Source of the DNA: Pacificimonas sp963710205
GTDB lineage: Bacteria; Pseudomonadota; Alphaproteobacteria; Sphingomonadales; Sphingomonadaceae
Length of the DNA: 64,000 bases
Direction of reading: 5' to 3'
Assembly (NCBI GenBank): GCA_963710205.1
Contig: CAVPZG010000004.1
Span: 186,001-250,000 of the forward strand
Made by a program: the position numbers and the translations under genes. The first letter of the stretch is position 1. The number at the start of each line of letters is the position of its first letter. The notes below the pieces were generated by a model that saw only the letters and a program-made list of their open reading frames with translations, was not told where the DNA came from and ran no database searches. This document shows positions 1-7,963 of this stretch, one piece after another.

Positions 1-367
1 CGACGCCGACCATTTCAGGCAGGCGGTGATAGGCCTGCGGGCCGACGATCAGGTCGACACCGGGCGCACGGGCGGCGATTTCCGCCCCCTCCGCCTGGGC
101 GACGCAGCCGGCCACCGCGATCATGGCCTTGCCGCCATCCCGTTTCCGCCCGGCCTTCTCGATACGGCCGATTTCGGAATAGACCTTTTCCGACGCCTTT
201 TCACGGATATGGCAGGTGTTGAGCACGACGAGGTCGGCGTCTTCCTGCGTCGCCGCGGGCGTCAGGCCGTCCTTCTGCAGAAGATCGCCCATACGCTCCG
301 CGTCATAGACGTTCATCTGGCAGCCGTAGCTCTTGACGAAATAGGATTTCGGTTTGCGCGTGTTCAC
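1..367 (-). CDS. miaB: tRNA-2-methylthio-N6-dimethylallyladenosine synthase MiaB (N-terminal part, runs off window)
   Basis: MiaB is a radical-SAM enzyme that adds a methylthio group to isopentenyladenosine-37 of tRNAs. Only about the first 122 residues are present; the rest lies beyond base 1. They form the UPF0004 domain that binds the auxiliary [4Fe-4S] cluster, and its three cysteines are visible in KSYGCQMN (Cys16), LNTCHIREKASEK and VAGCVAQAEG. The start is taken as GTG at 367 because an in-frame TGA lies seven codons upstream and no ATG precedes the conserved motif. It follows plsC on the same strand with a gap of about 40 bases, the usual alphaproteobacterial order (fur-plsC-miaB). 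Identity is firm; the exact start is inferred. Confidence 0.93.
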   Translation of the reverse strand, partial: MNTRKPKSYFVKSYGCQMNVYDAERMGDLLQKDGLTPAATQEDADLVVLNTCHIREKASEKVYSEIGRIEKAGRKRDGGKAMIAVAGCVAQAEGAEIAARAPGVDLIVGPQAYHRLPEMVGV

Positions 368-407
368 AGGCGGGTGGCGGCGATGTCAGCGAAAAGGTTG
401 CGAGTCG

Positions 408-1160
408 TCATGCGGGCTGAACATAGTCGCGCATCGCCCGCCTGTAACCCCCATCGACGATGCGCTGCACATCGGCGGTCAGCACCTTTCGGTCGGTATA
501 ATCCTCCGGATCGAGTGTGTCGTGGAAGATGATGTCCATGCGGACGCTGCGAAGGCGCAGGATCTGCATGACGCTCTCGCCGATCCCGAACTCTCCCACC
601 CAGGCCAGTTGCGGGTAACGGCCGCGAAAGGCGGGCATCGAGCGGACGCGGGTGAAGGCGATGCTGACGGGCTGCACCTTCACATCGCGCAGCGTGCCGC
701 CGGTCAGCCCCTCGAACAGCGAGGATTTGAAGGGCAGGGGGCGCCGGCCATCGCTGGTCGTGCCTTCTGGAAACAGGATCAGGCTGTCACCAGCGCGGAG
801 CGCGTCAGCGATGCCGTGCGCCTGCGCGCCTGCGTCGCGCACGTTCCCGCGTGAGACGTACATTGTGCGCTGCTGGTTGCAGAAAAAGCGCAGAACGGGA
901 CTGTCCGCCAGATCATCCTTTGCCACGAAACGGGCGCGGACCAGGCTGCCAAGGGCGATGATGTCGGCCCAGCTGACATGGTTGGCGACATAGAGCACCG
1001 TTCCATGCGCGCGGCGACCATGCGATTTCACCGTGACGCCGCAGGCCCAGCAGATCAGCTTGTGAAACAGGCGCGGCAGCGACGGCTGGTGGCGCGGCAT
1101 GATAATGCGCACGGCCATGTTGAAGGGGACGAGCAGCATGGCGAGGAGAACCAGCGGCAC
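408..1160 (-). CDS. plsC: 1-acyl-sn-glycerol-3-phosphate acyltransferase (PlsC family)
   Basis: Transfers an acyl chain to lysophosphatidate to make phosphatidate at the inner membrane. The acyltransferase motif HX4D is His61-Asp66 in NHVSWAD, and the substrate-binding motif FPEGTTSDG lies near residue 130. A hydrophobic N-terminal segment (PLVLLAMLLVPFNMAV) would anchor it in the membrane. At 250 residues it is of usual length. The GTG start at 1160 may be too late: the frame stays open upstream to the end of fur, and family members often have 15-25 more N-terminal residues, so translation may begin at a non-ATG codon near 1220-1235. It sits between fur and miaB on the same strand. Confidence 0.9.
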   Translation of the reverse strand: MPLVLLAMLLVPFNMAVRIIMPRHQPSLPRLFHKLICWACGVTVKSHGRRAHGTVLYVANHVSWADIIALGSLVRARFVAKDDLADSPVLRFFCNQQRTMYVSRGNVRDAGAQAHGIADALRAGDSLILFPEGTTSDGRRPLPFKSSLFEGLTGGTLRDVKVQPVSIAFTRVRSMPAFRGRYPQLAWVGEFGIGESVMQILRLRSVRMDIIFHDTLDPEDYTDRKVLTADVQRIVDGGYRRAMRDYVQPA

Positions 1161-1228
1161 GATCCGCTCCCACGGGACGCGGTAATGCGCTTCGCTGGTA
1201 TATCTGGCTGTAGCGGCGGACTTGGCGC

Positions 1229-1666
1229 TCAGGATGACGCCTTCCGCTTGCGACCATAGAGCTCCATCCGGTGATCGACGAGCTCGTAACCCAGTCGTTC
1301 GGCAATCCGCTTTTGCAGCTCTTCCAGTTCTTCATCGTGAAATTCGACGACATCGCCGGTTTCAACGTCGATCAGATGATCGTGATGCTCTTCGGGAGTG
1401 GGTTCATAGCGCGCCCGGTTGACACCCGAACTGTCGCGGAAGTCATGCCGCTCGAGGATGCCCGCGTCCTCGAACAGGCGCACCGTGCGGTAAACGGTGG
1501 CGATGGAGATGCCCTTGTCGACCGCGCTGGCGCGGCGGTAGAGTTCCTCGACATCGGGATGGTCGTCCGCGTCCGACAGCACGCGCGCGATGACGCGGCG
1601 CTGTTCCGTGATCCGCAGGCCGCGCTCGGCACAGAGCGCTTCGAGGTCGATTTTCACGTGTGTCAT
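1229..1666 (-). CDS. fur: Ferric uptake regulator Fur
   Basis: Metal-responsive repressor of the Fur family, 145 residues from the chosen ATG (THVKIDLEALCAERGLRIT follows). The winged-helix domain is recognisable in TEQRRVIARVLSDADDHPDVEELYRRA and the ISIATVYRTVRLFEDAGIL recognition helix. The metal site follows as EEHHDHLIDVETGDVVEFHDEELE. The C-terminal CxxC structural zinc motif of many Fur proteins is absent, as is common in alphaproteobacterial Fur/Irr-like proteins. A start six codons further upstream is possible, but family members usually begin at this methionine. It lies upstream of plsC and miaB on the same strand. Fur rather than Zur or PerR is favoured by the HHDH pattern, but ligand specificity is not proven by sequence. 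Confidence 0.88.
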   Translation of the reverse strand: MTHVKIDLEALCAERGLRITEQRRVIARVLSDADDHPDVEELYRRASAVDKGISIATVYRTVRLFEDAGILERHDFRDSSGVNRARYEPTPEEHHDHLIDVETGDVVEFHDEELEELQKRIAERLGYELVDHRMELYGRKRKASS

Positions 1667-1777
1667 AGACGAAAGAAGGAACACCCTCCATTTGGAATGG
1701 CGTTCCTTCTAGTCCGGTCGGAGGTCCAGCCGCAAGGGCGGCCACGGATCACCGGCCCTTGCGAATGCGTCCAGCGG

Positions 1778-2203
1778 CTACTTCTTGCCGCGTCCGCTGC
1801 GCGTGCGTTTCGTGCCCAGGCCGATCTTCTTGGCGAGTTCACGGCGCTGCTTGGCGTAATTGGGTGCAACCATCGGATAGTCGGACGGCAGGTTCCATTT
1901 CCGGCGATAATCGTCCGGCGTCATGCCATAGCTGGTCATCAGGTGACGCTTCAGCATTTTCAGCTTCTTGCCGTCTTCGAGGCAGACCAGATAATCCGGC
2001 TTGATCGACGCGCGCACGGAAACAGCGGGTTCCTGCGTCATCTCTTCCTCGGCATCGGGGCCAAGGCTCGACAAGGTATTGTAGACCTGCTCGATCAGCG
2101 TTGAAAGATCGCTGACGGCGACCGTGTTGTTGCCGACATGAGCTGAGACGATCTCTGCCGTCAGACCCAGCATATCTTCATGCACGTTGATATCTTCGTC
2201 CAT
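1778..2203 (-). CDS. MucR/Ros-family zinc-finger transcriptional regulator
   Basis: 141-residue DNA-binding regulator of the prokaryotic zinc-finger family (Ros/MucR), which in alphaproteobacteria controls exopolysaccharide, motility and cell-cycle genes. The finger is VCLEDGKKLKMLKRHLMTSYGMT, followed by the conserved tail DDYRRKWNLPSDYPMVAPNYA and a basic C-terminus (GLGTKRTRSGRGKK) for minor-groove contacts. The second zinc cysteine of Ros is replaced by Asp (Cys-X2-Asp), a variant known in the MucR group that can still bind metal. The N-terminal half (DMLGLTAEIVSAHVGNNTV) is the oligomerisation region. About 100 bases separate it from each neighbour, so it probably has its own promoter and may autoregulate, as MucR does elsewhere. 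Confidence 0.9.
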   Translation of the reverse strand: MDEDINVHEDMLGLTAEIVSAHVGNNTVAVSDLSTLIEQVYNTLSSLGPDAEEEMTQEPAVSVRASIKPDYLVCLEDGKKLKMLKRHLMTSYGMTPDDYRRKWNLPSDYPMVAPNYAKQRRELAKKIGLGTKRTRSGRGKK

Positions 2204-2303
2204 TTATCGCGTTCCTATATTCTTAACTGTTCAGGCCAGAATGACCGGATGACGCGCATATGGGGAAGCCGGAGGGCTAAGACAAGTAATATTGGTACGC
2301 AAG

Positions 2304-2771
2304 TTAAGCCGTTATTTGGCGCTGCATCGTAATGGCATCGTGCGCCTGACCATCCATGCCGCGATAATAAGCATTTCTTCGTCCAATTTCAGAGAAATGA
2401 TGACGGTGGTACAGTTTTAGCGCCGCTGTGTTCGACGCCCTTACTTCCAGATGCATGCTCTCCGCTCCGCGCCGGCGCGCGCTGTCTATTGCACGCTGCA
2501 TGAGTGCGCTTCCAATGCCGCGACCGCGAAGGACGGGTGCCACCGCGACAAGTAACAGTTCCGCCTCGTCGGCGACAAACCGGGCAAGGGTAAAGCCCGC
2601 GGCCTCGCCATCGAGCGCGGCCAGTTCGCCGAGTGCGGACGGCTGCGCCAGCGTTCCGATCAGCTGCGATCCGGTCCAGCCTTCGCCGAAGCGAGGGTCG
2701 AACGCCGCTCCGGCCAGACCGGCGAGCAGCGCGGCGTCGCGGGCAGTGGCGGTACGAAACGCGACGGTCAT
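2304..2771 (-). CDS. rimI: Ribosomal-protein-alanine N-acetyltransferase RimI (GNAT family)
   Basis: GNAT acetyltransferase of 155 residues, placed as RimI, which acetylates the N-terminus of ribosomal protein S18. The acetyl-CoA pyrophosphate loop is visible as VLRGRGIGSALMQRAIDSARRRG near residue 83, then the typical RimI strand EVRASNTAALKLYHRHHFSEIGRRNAYY. The start ATG overlaps the tsaB stop by four bases (ATGA), the coupled tsaB-rimI arrangement seen in many bacteria, which supports this name over a generic GNAT. Confidence 0.88.
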   Translation of the reverse strand: MTVAFRTATARDAALLAGLAGAAFDPRFGEGWTGSQLIGTLAQPSALGELAALDGEAAGFTLARFVADEAELLLVAVAPVLRGRGIGSALMQRAIDSARRRGAESMHLEVRASNTAALKLYHRHHFSEIGRRNAYYRGMDGQAHDAITMQRQITA

Positions 2772-3388
2772 GCCGTGAAGGACCGCTGCGGCGGCTTCGC
2801 GTCGGGGGCACGAACATAAAGGGGGGTGGGCGGCAGGCTGCGATCAGTCTCCGCCAGCAGAGCGGCGCTTGCGGCATTGGGAACGTCATTGCCGAGCATG
2901 ACCGTCGCCGGCGGCAGGTCGATGAGGCCCGCGCCCGTGCCGATAGCGGCATCGGCGGAGAGGACGACGTCCGCACGCGGAAGGGCGACAACATCGCCAT
3001 CAGCCCCCGCGTGCCGGTCAAAATGCTGCACGAAGACTTCGCCGCGGCCGCCATCGAGAATTACGGCGAGGCGGTCTGCCGCGACATTGGCCCCGAACGC
3101 CTGCGCGGCAAGGAGGGCGGTCGATGTCATGCCGCTGACGGGGACGCGCCAGGCGAGTCCGAGCGCCCGCGCGGCGGCGACACCGACGCGGATGCCGGTG
3201 AAGCTGCCGGGGCCGATTTCAACGACGATATGCGAGGGACGGTCCGCGCCCACCAGTTCCGATATCATCGGGATCAGCCGCTCGGCATGACCGCGGCCGA
3301 TGTCCTCGTGCACGTGACGAACGAGTTGCCCGGCCTCAATCAGTGCCAGCGAACAGGCGCGGTGGGCGGTCCCGATCGCCAGCAACAT
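2768..3388 (-). CDS. tsaB: tRNA threonylcarbamoyladenosine biosynthesis protein TsaB
   Basis: Non-catalytic partner of TsaD in forming N6-threonylcarbamoyladenosine at position 37 of ANN-decoding tRNAs. The 206-residue protein opens with MLLAIGTAHRACSLALIEAG and contains GPGSFTGIRVGVAAARALG, the signature of the ASKHA-fold TsaB family, followed by GMTSTALLAAQAFG. An earlier in-frame methionine would add 36 low-complexity residues; the chosen ATG matches the family start and leaves 7 bases after the nitroreductase stop. It overlaps rimI by four bases, so the pair is probably cotranslated. Confidence 0.9.
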   Translation of the reverse strand: MLLAIGTAHRACSLALIEAGQLVRHVHEDIGRGHAERLIPMISELVGADRPSHIVVEIGPGSFTGIRVGVAAARALGLAWRVPVSGMTSTALLAAQAFGANVAADRLAVILDGGRGEVFVQHFDRHAGADGDVVALPRADVVLSADAAIGTGAGLIDLPPATVMLGNDVPNAASAALLAETDRSLPPTPLYVRAPDAKPPQRSFTA

Positions 3389-3395
3389 GGGCGCG

Positions 3396-4001
3396 CTACC
3401 TGATCTCGCAGGCTTCATCGAAGCTGAGACGCGGGCTGCGCGGGAAGAGATTTTCCGTCGTGCCGTGGCCCAGCGAGCAGATGAAATTCGCCTCAACCTT
3501 CGTGCCTGCGAAAAAGGCCTCGTTAACAGCCTTCTTGTCGAAACCCGACATCGGTCCGCAATCGAGGCCGAGCGCGCGGGCGGCGATAATCAGATAGGCG
3601 CCCTGCAACGTCGAGTTGCGGAAAGCCGTCTCCGCGATCAGGTCTTCCTTCTTTCCGTCGTCATCGACGAACCAGCTTCTCGCATCCGTGTGGGGGAACA
3701 GCTCCGGCAGCTTTTCGTAAAATTCCATGTCCTGGCCGATGACGACCGTGACGGGCGCGGCCCTGATCTTGTCCTTGTTGCCGTCGGAGGCGCAGTCCGC
3801 CAGCTTGCTGCGGGCGTCTTCAGACTGGCAGAAAACCAGACGCGCCGGGCAGCAGTTTGCGGAGGTCGGGCCCATCCGCATAAGCTCGTACATGGCGTGC
3901 AGTTCGACCTTCGTTACGGGTTTGTCGGACCAGGCGTTATAGCTGCGCGCATTTCTGAAGATCAGGTCGAGATCGCGGTCGCTAAGCAGGTGGTCGGACA
4001 T
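3396..4001 (-). CDS. Nitroreductase-family protein, malonic semialdehyde reductase (RutE/HadB)-like
   Basis: FMN-dependent nitroreductase-fold protein of about 201 residues. SYNAWSDKPVTKVELHAMYELMRMGPTSANCCPARLVF is typical of the RutE/HadB subgroup, whose E. coli member reduces malonic semialdehyde to 3-hydroxypropionate. SGFDKKAVNEAFF and a C-terminal RSPRLSFDEA also fit that subgroup. The start at 4001 is preferred over the ATG at 4013 because GGAG lies five bases ahead of it. It heads the minus-strand run nitroreductase-tsaB-rimI. No other pyrimidine-degradation (rut) gene is nearby, so the substrate is uncertain. Confidence 0.8.
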   Translation of the reverse strand: MSDHLLSDRDLDLIFRNARSYNAWSDKPVTKVELHAMYELMRMGPTSANCCPARLVFCQSEDARSKLADCASDGNKDKIRAAPVTVVIGQDMEFYEKLPELFPHTDARSWFVDDDGKKEDLIAETAFRNSTLQGAYLIIAARALGLDCGPMSGFDKKAVNEAFFAGTKVEANFICSLGHGTTENLFPRSPRLSFDEACEIR

Positions 4002-4132
4002 CTGGGTCTCCATTTGGAAGGGCTATCTGGCCCCCGCGATAAAGCGAGGCTTTGTCCGAGACAAGCGCAGGACGTCTTGCCATTCGTCGCAGGGCGCGCT
4101 TCATGCGCGTGAAGCATCTCAGGAGAATGTGA

Positions 4133-5074
4133 ATGGCCTTGCGCGTCGCCGTACAGATGGATCCTATGGAAAGTGTGAGGATCGGCGGCGATTCCACCTT
4201 CGCCCTGATGCTGAAGGCGCAGGAACTGGGACATCGTCTCTGGCACTACGGCCCCGCCGATCTCAGCTGGCTTGGCGGGCGTGTGCGTGCGGTGGCCCGC
4301 CCGGTCGAGGTGCGGAACGAAGAGGGCAATCATTTCACGGCGGGCGAACCCGCGCTGATCGACCTGGGCACGGATATCGATGTCGTCCTGATGCGGCAGG
4401 ATCCGCCGTTCGACATCGGCTACATCACAGCGACCTATCTCCTCGAAATGCTGAAAGGCGAGACGCTGGTCGTGAACGATCCGGCGGAAGTGCGCGGCGC
4501 GCCCGAGAAGATGTTCGTCTTGCGCTATCCCGACCTGATGCCCGAGACGCTTATCACGCGTCGTCTGGATCAGGCGAAGGCGTTTCGCGCGAAACACGGC
4601 GCGGTCGTCGTCAAACCGCTGCACGGCAAGGGCGGGGAGAGCGTCTTCAAGATGGACGCGGACGACGGCAATCTGGGTGCCCTGGTGGAGCTGTTCGGCG
4701 CGATCGCCGACGAGCCCTTCATCGTGCAGCAGTTCCTGCCGGACGTGTCGGCGGGCGACAAGCGGATCATCCTGGTGGACGGCACGCCCACGGGCGCGGT
4801 CAACCGCCTGCCCGCCAAAGGCGAAATCCGTTCCAACTTCGCGGCGGGCGGCAGCGGCGAGGCAGCGGAGCTGACGCCGAGGGAGCTCGAAATCTGCGCG
4901 CGTATCGGGCCGGACCTGAAGGCGCGGGGGCTGGTCTTCGTCGGTATCGACGTCATCGGCGGCAAACTGACCGAGATCAATGTGACGAGTCCGACGGGGA
5001 TTGTGGCGATCGACCGGTTCAACGGGACCGATACGCCGGGCCTGATCTGGGAGGCAATTGCGCGGCGCTTATGA
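4133..5074 (+). CDS. gshB: Glutathione synthase
   Basis: ATP-grasp enzyme that ligates glycine to gamma-glutamylcysteine. The 313-residue length is normal. Landmarks are the N-terminal MALRVAVQMDPMESVRIGGD, the substrate segment RQDPPFDIGYITATYLLE, the ATP-grasp lysine region VVVKPLHGKGGESVF, QQFLPDVSAGDKRIILVDG and the metal-binding end EINVTSPTGIVAIDRF. AGGAG precedes the ATG. It is divergent from the nitroreductase gene and converges on a minus-strand rRNA/tRNA methyltransferase, overlapping its 3' end by 6 bases. Confidence 0.95.
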   Translation: MALRVAVQMDPMESVRIGGDSTFALMLKAQELGHRLWHYGPADLSWLGGRVRAVARPVEVRNEEGNHFTAGEPALIDLGTDIDVVLMRQDPPFDIGYITATYLLEMLKGETLVVNDPAEVRGAPEKMFVLRYPDLMPETLITRRLDQAKAFRAKHGAVVVKPLHGKGGESVFKMDADDGNLGALVELFGAIADEPFIVQQFLPDVSAGDKRIILVDGTPTGAVNRLPAKGEIRSNFAAGGSGEAAELTPRELEICARIGPDLKARGLVFVGIDVIGGKLTEINVTSPTGIVAIDRFNGTDTPGLIWEAIARRL

Positions 5075-5875
5075 CTTTTTCCGGCGCTGATTGAGCACTT
5101 CATAGACCATGACCGCGCAACTGACGGCGACGTTGAGGGAATCCGCCTTTCCCAGCATGGGCATCTTGACCAGCGTGTCGCACTTCGCCTCATAATCATC
5201 CGGCAGGCCCCATTGTTCGTTGCCCATGAAGACGAAGGTCGGCGCGCTGTAGCTGACGGCCTGATAGTCGCAGGTCGCCTTCAGGCTGGTGCCGACGAGC
5301 ATGGCGGGCGCGGCGCGCAGCCATTCGAAGAATGTCGCGCCCTCCGTCTGGGCAACGGGAACCGTGAACAGCGCGCCCATCGAGGCGCGCACAGCCTCGA
5401 CGCTGAACGGGTCGCAGCTATTGTCGAGGAGAATGACGCCGCCCGCCGCGACGGCATCGGCCGTCCTGAGAATCGTACCGAGATTGCCGGGATCCTTCAG
5501 CGCCTCGCAGACGATCCAGATATCGGCGCTGGCGCGGTCCAGACGCTCCAGACGCGTGTCGAGAAGGTCGAAAACGGCGACGACGCCCTGCGGGTTCTCC
5601 TTGCCACTGACCTTTGCGAGCAGATCGCGTGGCACGGCCAGGACTTCGCCGCCGCCGCCTTCGGTCGCCGCGATCAGCCGTCCGGTGAGCTCATGTGTAT
5701 CGCCGTCAAGGCAAATGAGCGTGCGCGGGATGTGGCCCGCGTCCATGGCTTCGGTGCAGATGCGCAGTCCCTCGGCCATGAACTGGCCTTCGGCTGTGCG
5801 GTGCTTCTTTTGTGACAGCGCCCGGACGCGCTTGATGGTCGTGTTGGAAAAGCTGGTAATCCGGCGCGGACTCAT
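5069..5875 (-). CDS. SpoU/TrmH-family 2'-O-ribose RNA methyltransferase
   Basis: 268-residue SPOUT methyltransferase acting on rRNA or tRNA ribose. The N-terminal RNA-binding substrate domain (residues 1-90, RRITSFSNTTIKRVRALSQKKHRTAEG) is followed by the knotted catalytic domain with EALKDPGNLGTILRTADA (motif 1), FVFMGNEQWGLPDD (motif 2) and MLGKADSLNVAVSCAVMVYE (motif 3), which together form the SAM pocket. The ATG overlaps the HPr stop by four bases, so it is coupled to the PTS genes. The exact target nucleotide cannot be read from sequence. Confidence 0.88.
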   Translation of the reverse strand: MSPRRITSFSNTTIKRVRALSQKKHRTAEGQFMAEGLRICTEAMDAGHIPRTLICLDGDTHELTGRLIAATEGGGGEVLAVPRDLLAKVSGKENPQGVVAVFDLLDTRLERLDRASADIWIVCEALKDPGNLGTILRTADAVAAGGVILLDNSCDPFSVEAVRASMGALFTVPVAQTEGATFFEWLRAAPAMLVGTSLKATCDYQAVSYSAPTFVFMGNEQWGLPDDYEAKCDTLVKMPMLGKADSLNVAVSCAVMVYEVLNQRRKKS

Positions 5876-6123
5876 TCCTCGCCAAACTTGCTTTCGACAA
5901 GATCGACCAGCGCGGCCACAGCGGCATCGGCCTCGGCGCCTTCGCCCCGGATCGTGATGGTGTCGCCCGGCCCGGCCGCCAGCATCATCAGGCTCATTAT
6001 GGAGCGCCCGGCAGCGGTCGTGCCGTCCTTGTCCACAATGACGTCGGCCTCATATTCGGTGGCGAGCGTCACGAATTTCGCGCTGGCGCGCGCGTGCAGC
6101 CCGCGTTTGTTGCGGATCGTCAC
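5872..6123 (-). CDS. ptsH: Phosphocarrier protein HPr (PTS-Ntr type)
   Basis: Small phosphocarrier of the phosphotransferase system. The phosphorylated histidine is in KRGLHARASAKFV and the regulatory serine in RSIMSLMMLAAG, which would be the HprK target. The given start, GTG at 6123, yields 83 residues but cuts directly before the first beta strand (VTIRNKRG). The frame stays open to a stop 16 codons upstream, and a CTG at 6163 that overlaps the EIIA stop (CTGA) would add a normal-looking leader (SGCENQGGICRP). Its neighbours EIIA, RapZ and HprK on the same strand indicate a regulatory rather than sugar-importing PTS; no EI or EIIC is in the window. Confidence 0.88.
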   Translation of the reverse strand: MTIRNKRGLHARASAKFVTLATEYEADVIVDKDGTTAAGRSIMSLMMLAAGPGDTITIRGEGAEADAAVAALVDLVESKFGEE

Positions 6124-6158
6124 GGGGCGGCAGATGCCGCCTTGATTCTCGCAGCCAC

Positions 6159-6572
6159 TCAGGCGACTTCACCTAAAATCTTGGAGGCGACGGAGATATA
6201 TTTCCGGCCCGCCTCCTGCGCCGCTTCGATGGCGTCATGCGCGCTCATGTCGGCCCGCACGCTGGCGAGGCGAATCAGCATGGGCAGGTTCATGCCGGCA
6301 ATAACCTCAACGGCGCTGGACCGACCCGCGCCCATCAGGGATATGGCGAGATTTGAGGGCGTACCGCCGAACATGTCGGTGAGGACGATGACGCCCCTAC
6401 CCGAATCGACATCGGCGATCGCATCGGCGATGTCGCCGCGGCGGGTTTCCATGTCGTCCTGCGGCAGAATGCAGATCGCGGCGATCTGCTCCTGCTTTCC
6501 GACCACATGTTCCATTGCCGAAATAAACTCACGGGCCAGGCCTCCGTGAGTGACAAGAACCATACCTAACAT
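6159..6572 (-). CDS. PTS IIA component, mannose/fructose (EIIA-Man) type
   Basis: 137-residue EIIA-Man-fold protein that accepts phosphate from HPr. The active histidine is His9 in MLGMVLVTHGGLAREF; the second hallmark is VIVLTDMFGGTPSNLAISLM. No EIIB, EIIC or EIID permease genes are adjacent, so it is likely a signalling EIIA, as in other alphaproteobacteria where it sits between rapZ and HPr. It starts 6 bases after the rapZ stop. Confidence 0.9.
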   Translation of the reverse strand: MLGMVLVTHGGLAREFISAMEHVVGKQEQIAAICILPQDDMETRRGDIADAIADVDSGRGVIVLTDMFGGTPSNLAISLMGAGRSSAVEVIAGMNLPMLIRLASVRADMSAHDAIEAAQEAGRKYISVASKILGEVA

Positions 6573-6578
6573 GATGTT

Positions 6579-7529
6579 TTACGCTGCCACCCCGGTGCCA
6601 CTGGCTTCCGCCTCGGCACCTTCACTATGTCCAAACACATCGCGGTGCACCACGTTCGGCGTCAGGCCGACATCGCGCAGACGCGCCGCGAGCCGTTCGG
6701 TAACGAAGACCGAACGATGCCGCCCGCCCGTACAGCCAATCGCAACGGTTAGATAGGCCTTTCCTTCCTTGGCATAGAAAGGGAGCAGGGTTTCCACGAG
6801 TCCCGACACGCGCTCGAAGATTTCGGAAAAGGCCGGGTCTTCCGACACATACTCGCCAACGGCGGGGTCCAGACCGGTCAGCGGACGCAGTTTTTCCACC
6901 CAATGCGGATTGGCGAGAAAACGCATGTCGAACATCATGTCGGCGTCGCGGGGAACCCCGCGTGCGAAACCGAAGGACATCAGCGTAAGGGTTACGCCCG
7001 CCTTCGCCTCGCCTGTGAATTTCTGCCGGACAGCGCGGCGCAGGTCGTGGACGCTGTAGTCCGTGGTGTCGATAACCACGTCCGCCCAGCGGCGCAGAGG
7101 CGCAAGGGTTTCACGTTCGCGCGCGATACCGTCGGTGGCGGGCCGGTCCAGCGCCAGCGGATGCCGCCGGCGCGTCTCCGAAAAGCGCCGCACCAGTTCG
7201 CCGCCCGTGCAGTCGATGAACAAGACGCGGGCATTCGCGCCGCCTTCGCGCAGCTTCTTGATGCGCGCGACGACGTCGCCCGCATCGAAGGCCCGGGTGC
7301 GCGCATCGATACCCACGGCGAGCGGCCGGCCGTCATAATCCTTGGTCGTTTCCATTTTCAGGAGGCGGTTGAGGAGCGATAGCGGAAGGTTGTCCACCAC
7401 TTCGTAGCCGCTATCCTCAAGGGCGCGCAGCGTCGTCGATTTCCCGGCGCCGGACATGCCGGTGACGATGAGCAGCGGCGGGCGGCGCTCGCCCGGCGTT
7501 ATGACAGCGTTGACGTTCGAATTGGCCAT
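6579..7529 (-). CDS. rapZ: RNase adapter / nucleotide-binding protein RapZ (YvcJ family)
   Basis: P-loop protein of about 316 residues. The Walker A motif is GMSGAGKSTTLRALEDSG, and the C-terminal RNA-binding domain carries the diagnostic AIGCTGGRHRSVFVTERLA. In enterobacteria RapZ binds small RNAs and controls glucosamine-6-phosphate synthase; in alphaproteobacteria it is usually linked to PTS genes, as here. An earlier start at 7562 would overlap the hprK stop and add 11 residues; the ATG at 7529 (MANSNVN) is chosen. It lies between hprK and EIIA. Confidence 0.9.
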   Translation of the reverse strand: MANSNVNAVITPGERRPPLLIVTGMSGAGKSTTLRALEDSGYEVVDNLPLSLLNRLLKMETTKDYDGRPLAVGIDARTRAFDAGDVVARIKKLREGGANARVLFIDCTGGELVRRFSETRRRHPLALDRPATDGIARERETLAPLRRWADVVIDTTDYSVHDLRRAVRQKFTGEAKAGVTLTLMSFGFARGVPRDADMMFDMRFLANPHWVEKLRPLTGLDPAVGEYVSEDPAFSEIFERVSGLVETLLPFYAKEGKAYLTVAIGCTGGRHRSVFVTERLAARLRDVGLTPNVVHRDVFGHSEGAEAEASGTGVAA

Positions 7530-7558
7530 TACATGCGGCAGCGTAGAGGGTGATTGCC

Positions 7559-7963
7559 TCAAGTTAAAGCGATCTCAACGATGAGGGGTGCCGAGGGCGC
7601 GCGCGAATCGACGCAGATGGTCCGGACAGAAATTCCCGAAAAGGTTCTTGTGGCGGGCTCGGGAAGGCGGTCAGGCGGTGTTTCCAGATCGACATGCAAT
7701 GCGACCGTGGCGCTGGGCACATGCGGCCGTTCCATGATGCCAAGGCCGCGAATTTCCATCCGCCCGGCGAATCCGGGAACAGGAGCGGCGATCAGCTTGC
7801 CCTCAGTGACGGCAAGGCAGGTCTGGTCGTCGGCCACCAGTTTCGCCCCGCGGTCGATCAGGCGCAGCGCCAGGTCGGATTTGCCAGCCCCGCTCGACCC
7901 GGTGATGAGCACGCCCTTGCCGCCGATGACGACCGTCGTGGCATGGATGCGATCGGCCGTCAT
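7559..7963 (-). CDS. hprK: HPr kinase/phosphorylase, short alphaproteobacterial form
   Basis: 134-residue version of HprK that holds only the catalytic C-terminal domain. The P-loop is GSSGAGKSDLALRLIDRGAKLVADDQ, followed by the capping segment VPGFAGRMEIRGLGIM. It would phosphorylate HPr on the serine seen in the nearby HPr. The N-terminal domain of Firmicute HprK is missing, which is normal for alphaproteobacteria. It starts within the chvG stop (ATGA overlap), coupling the two-component system to the PTS genes. Confidence 0.92.
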   Translation of the reverse strand: MTADRIHATTVVIGGKGVLITGSSGAGKSDLALRLIDRGAKLVADDQTCLAVTEGKLIAAPVPGFAGRMEIRGLGIMERPHVPSATVALHVDLETPPDRLPEPATRTFSGISVRTICVDSRAPSAPLIVEIALT

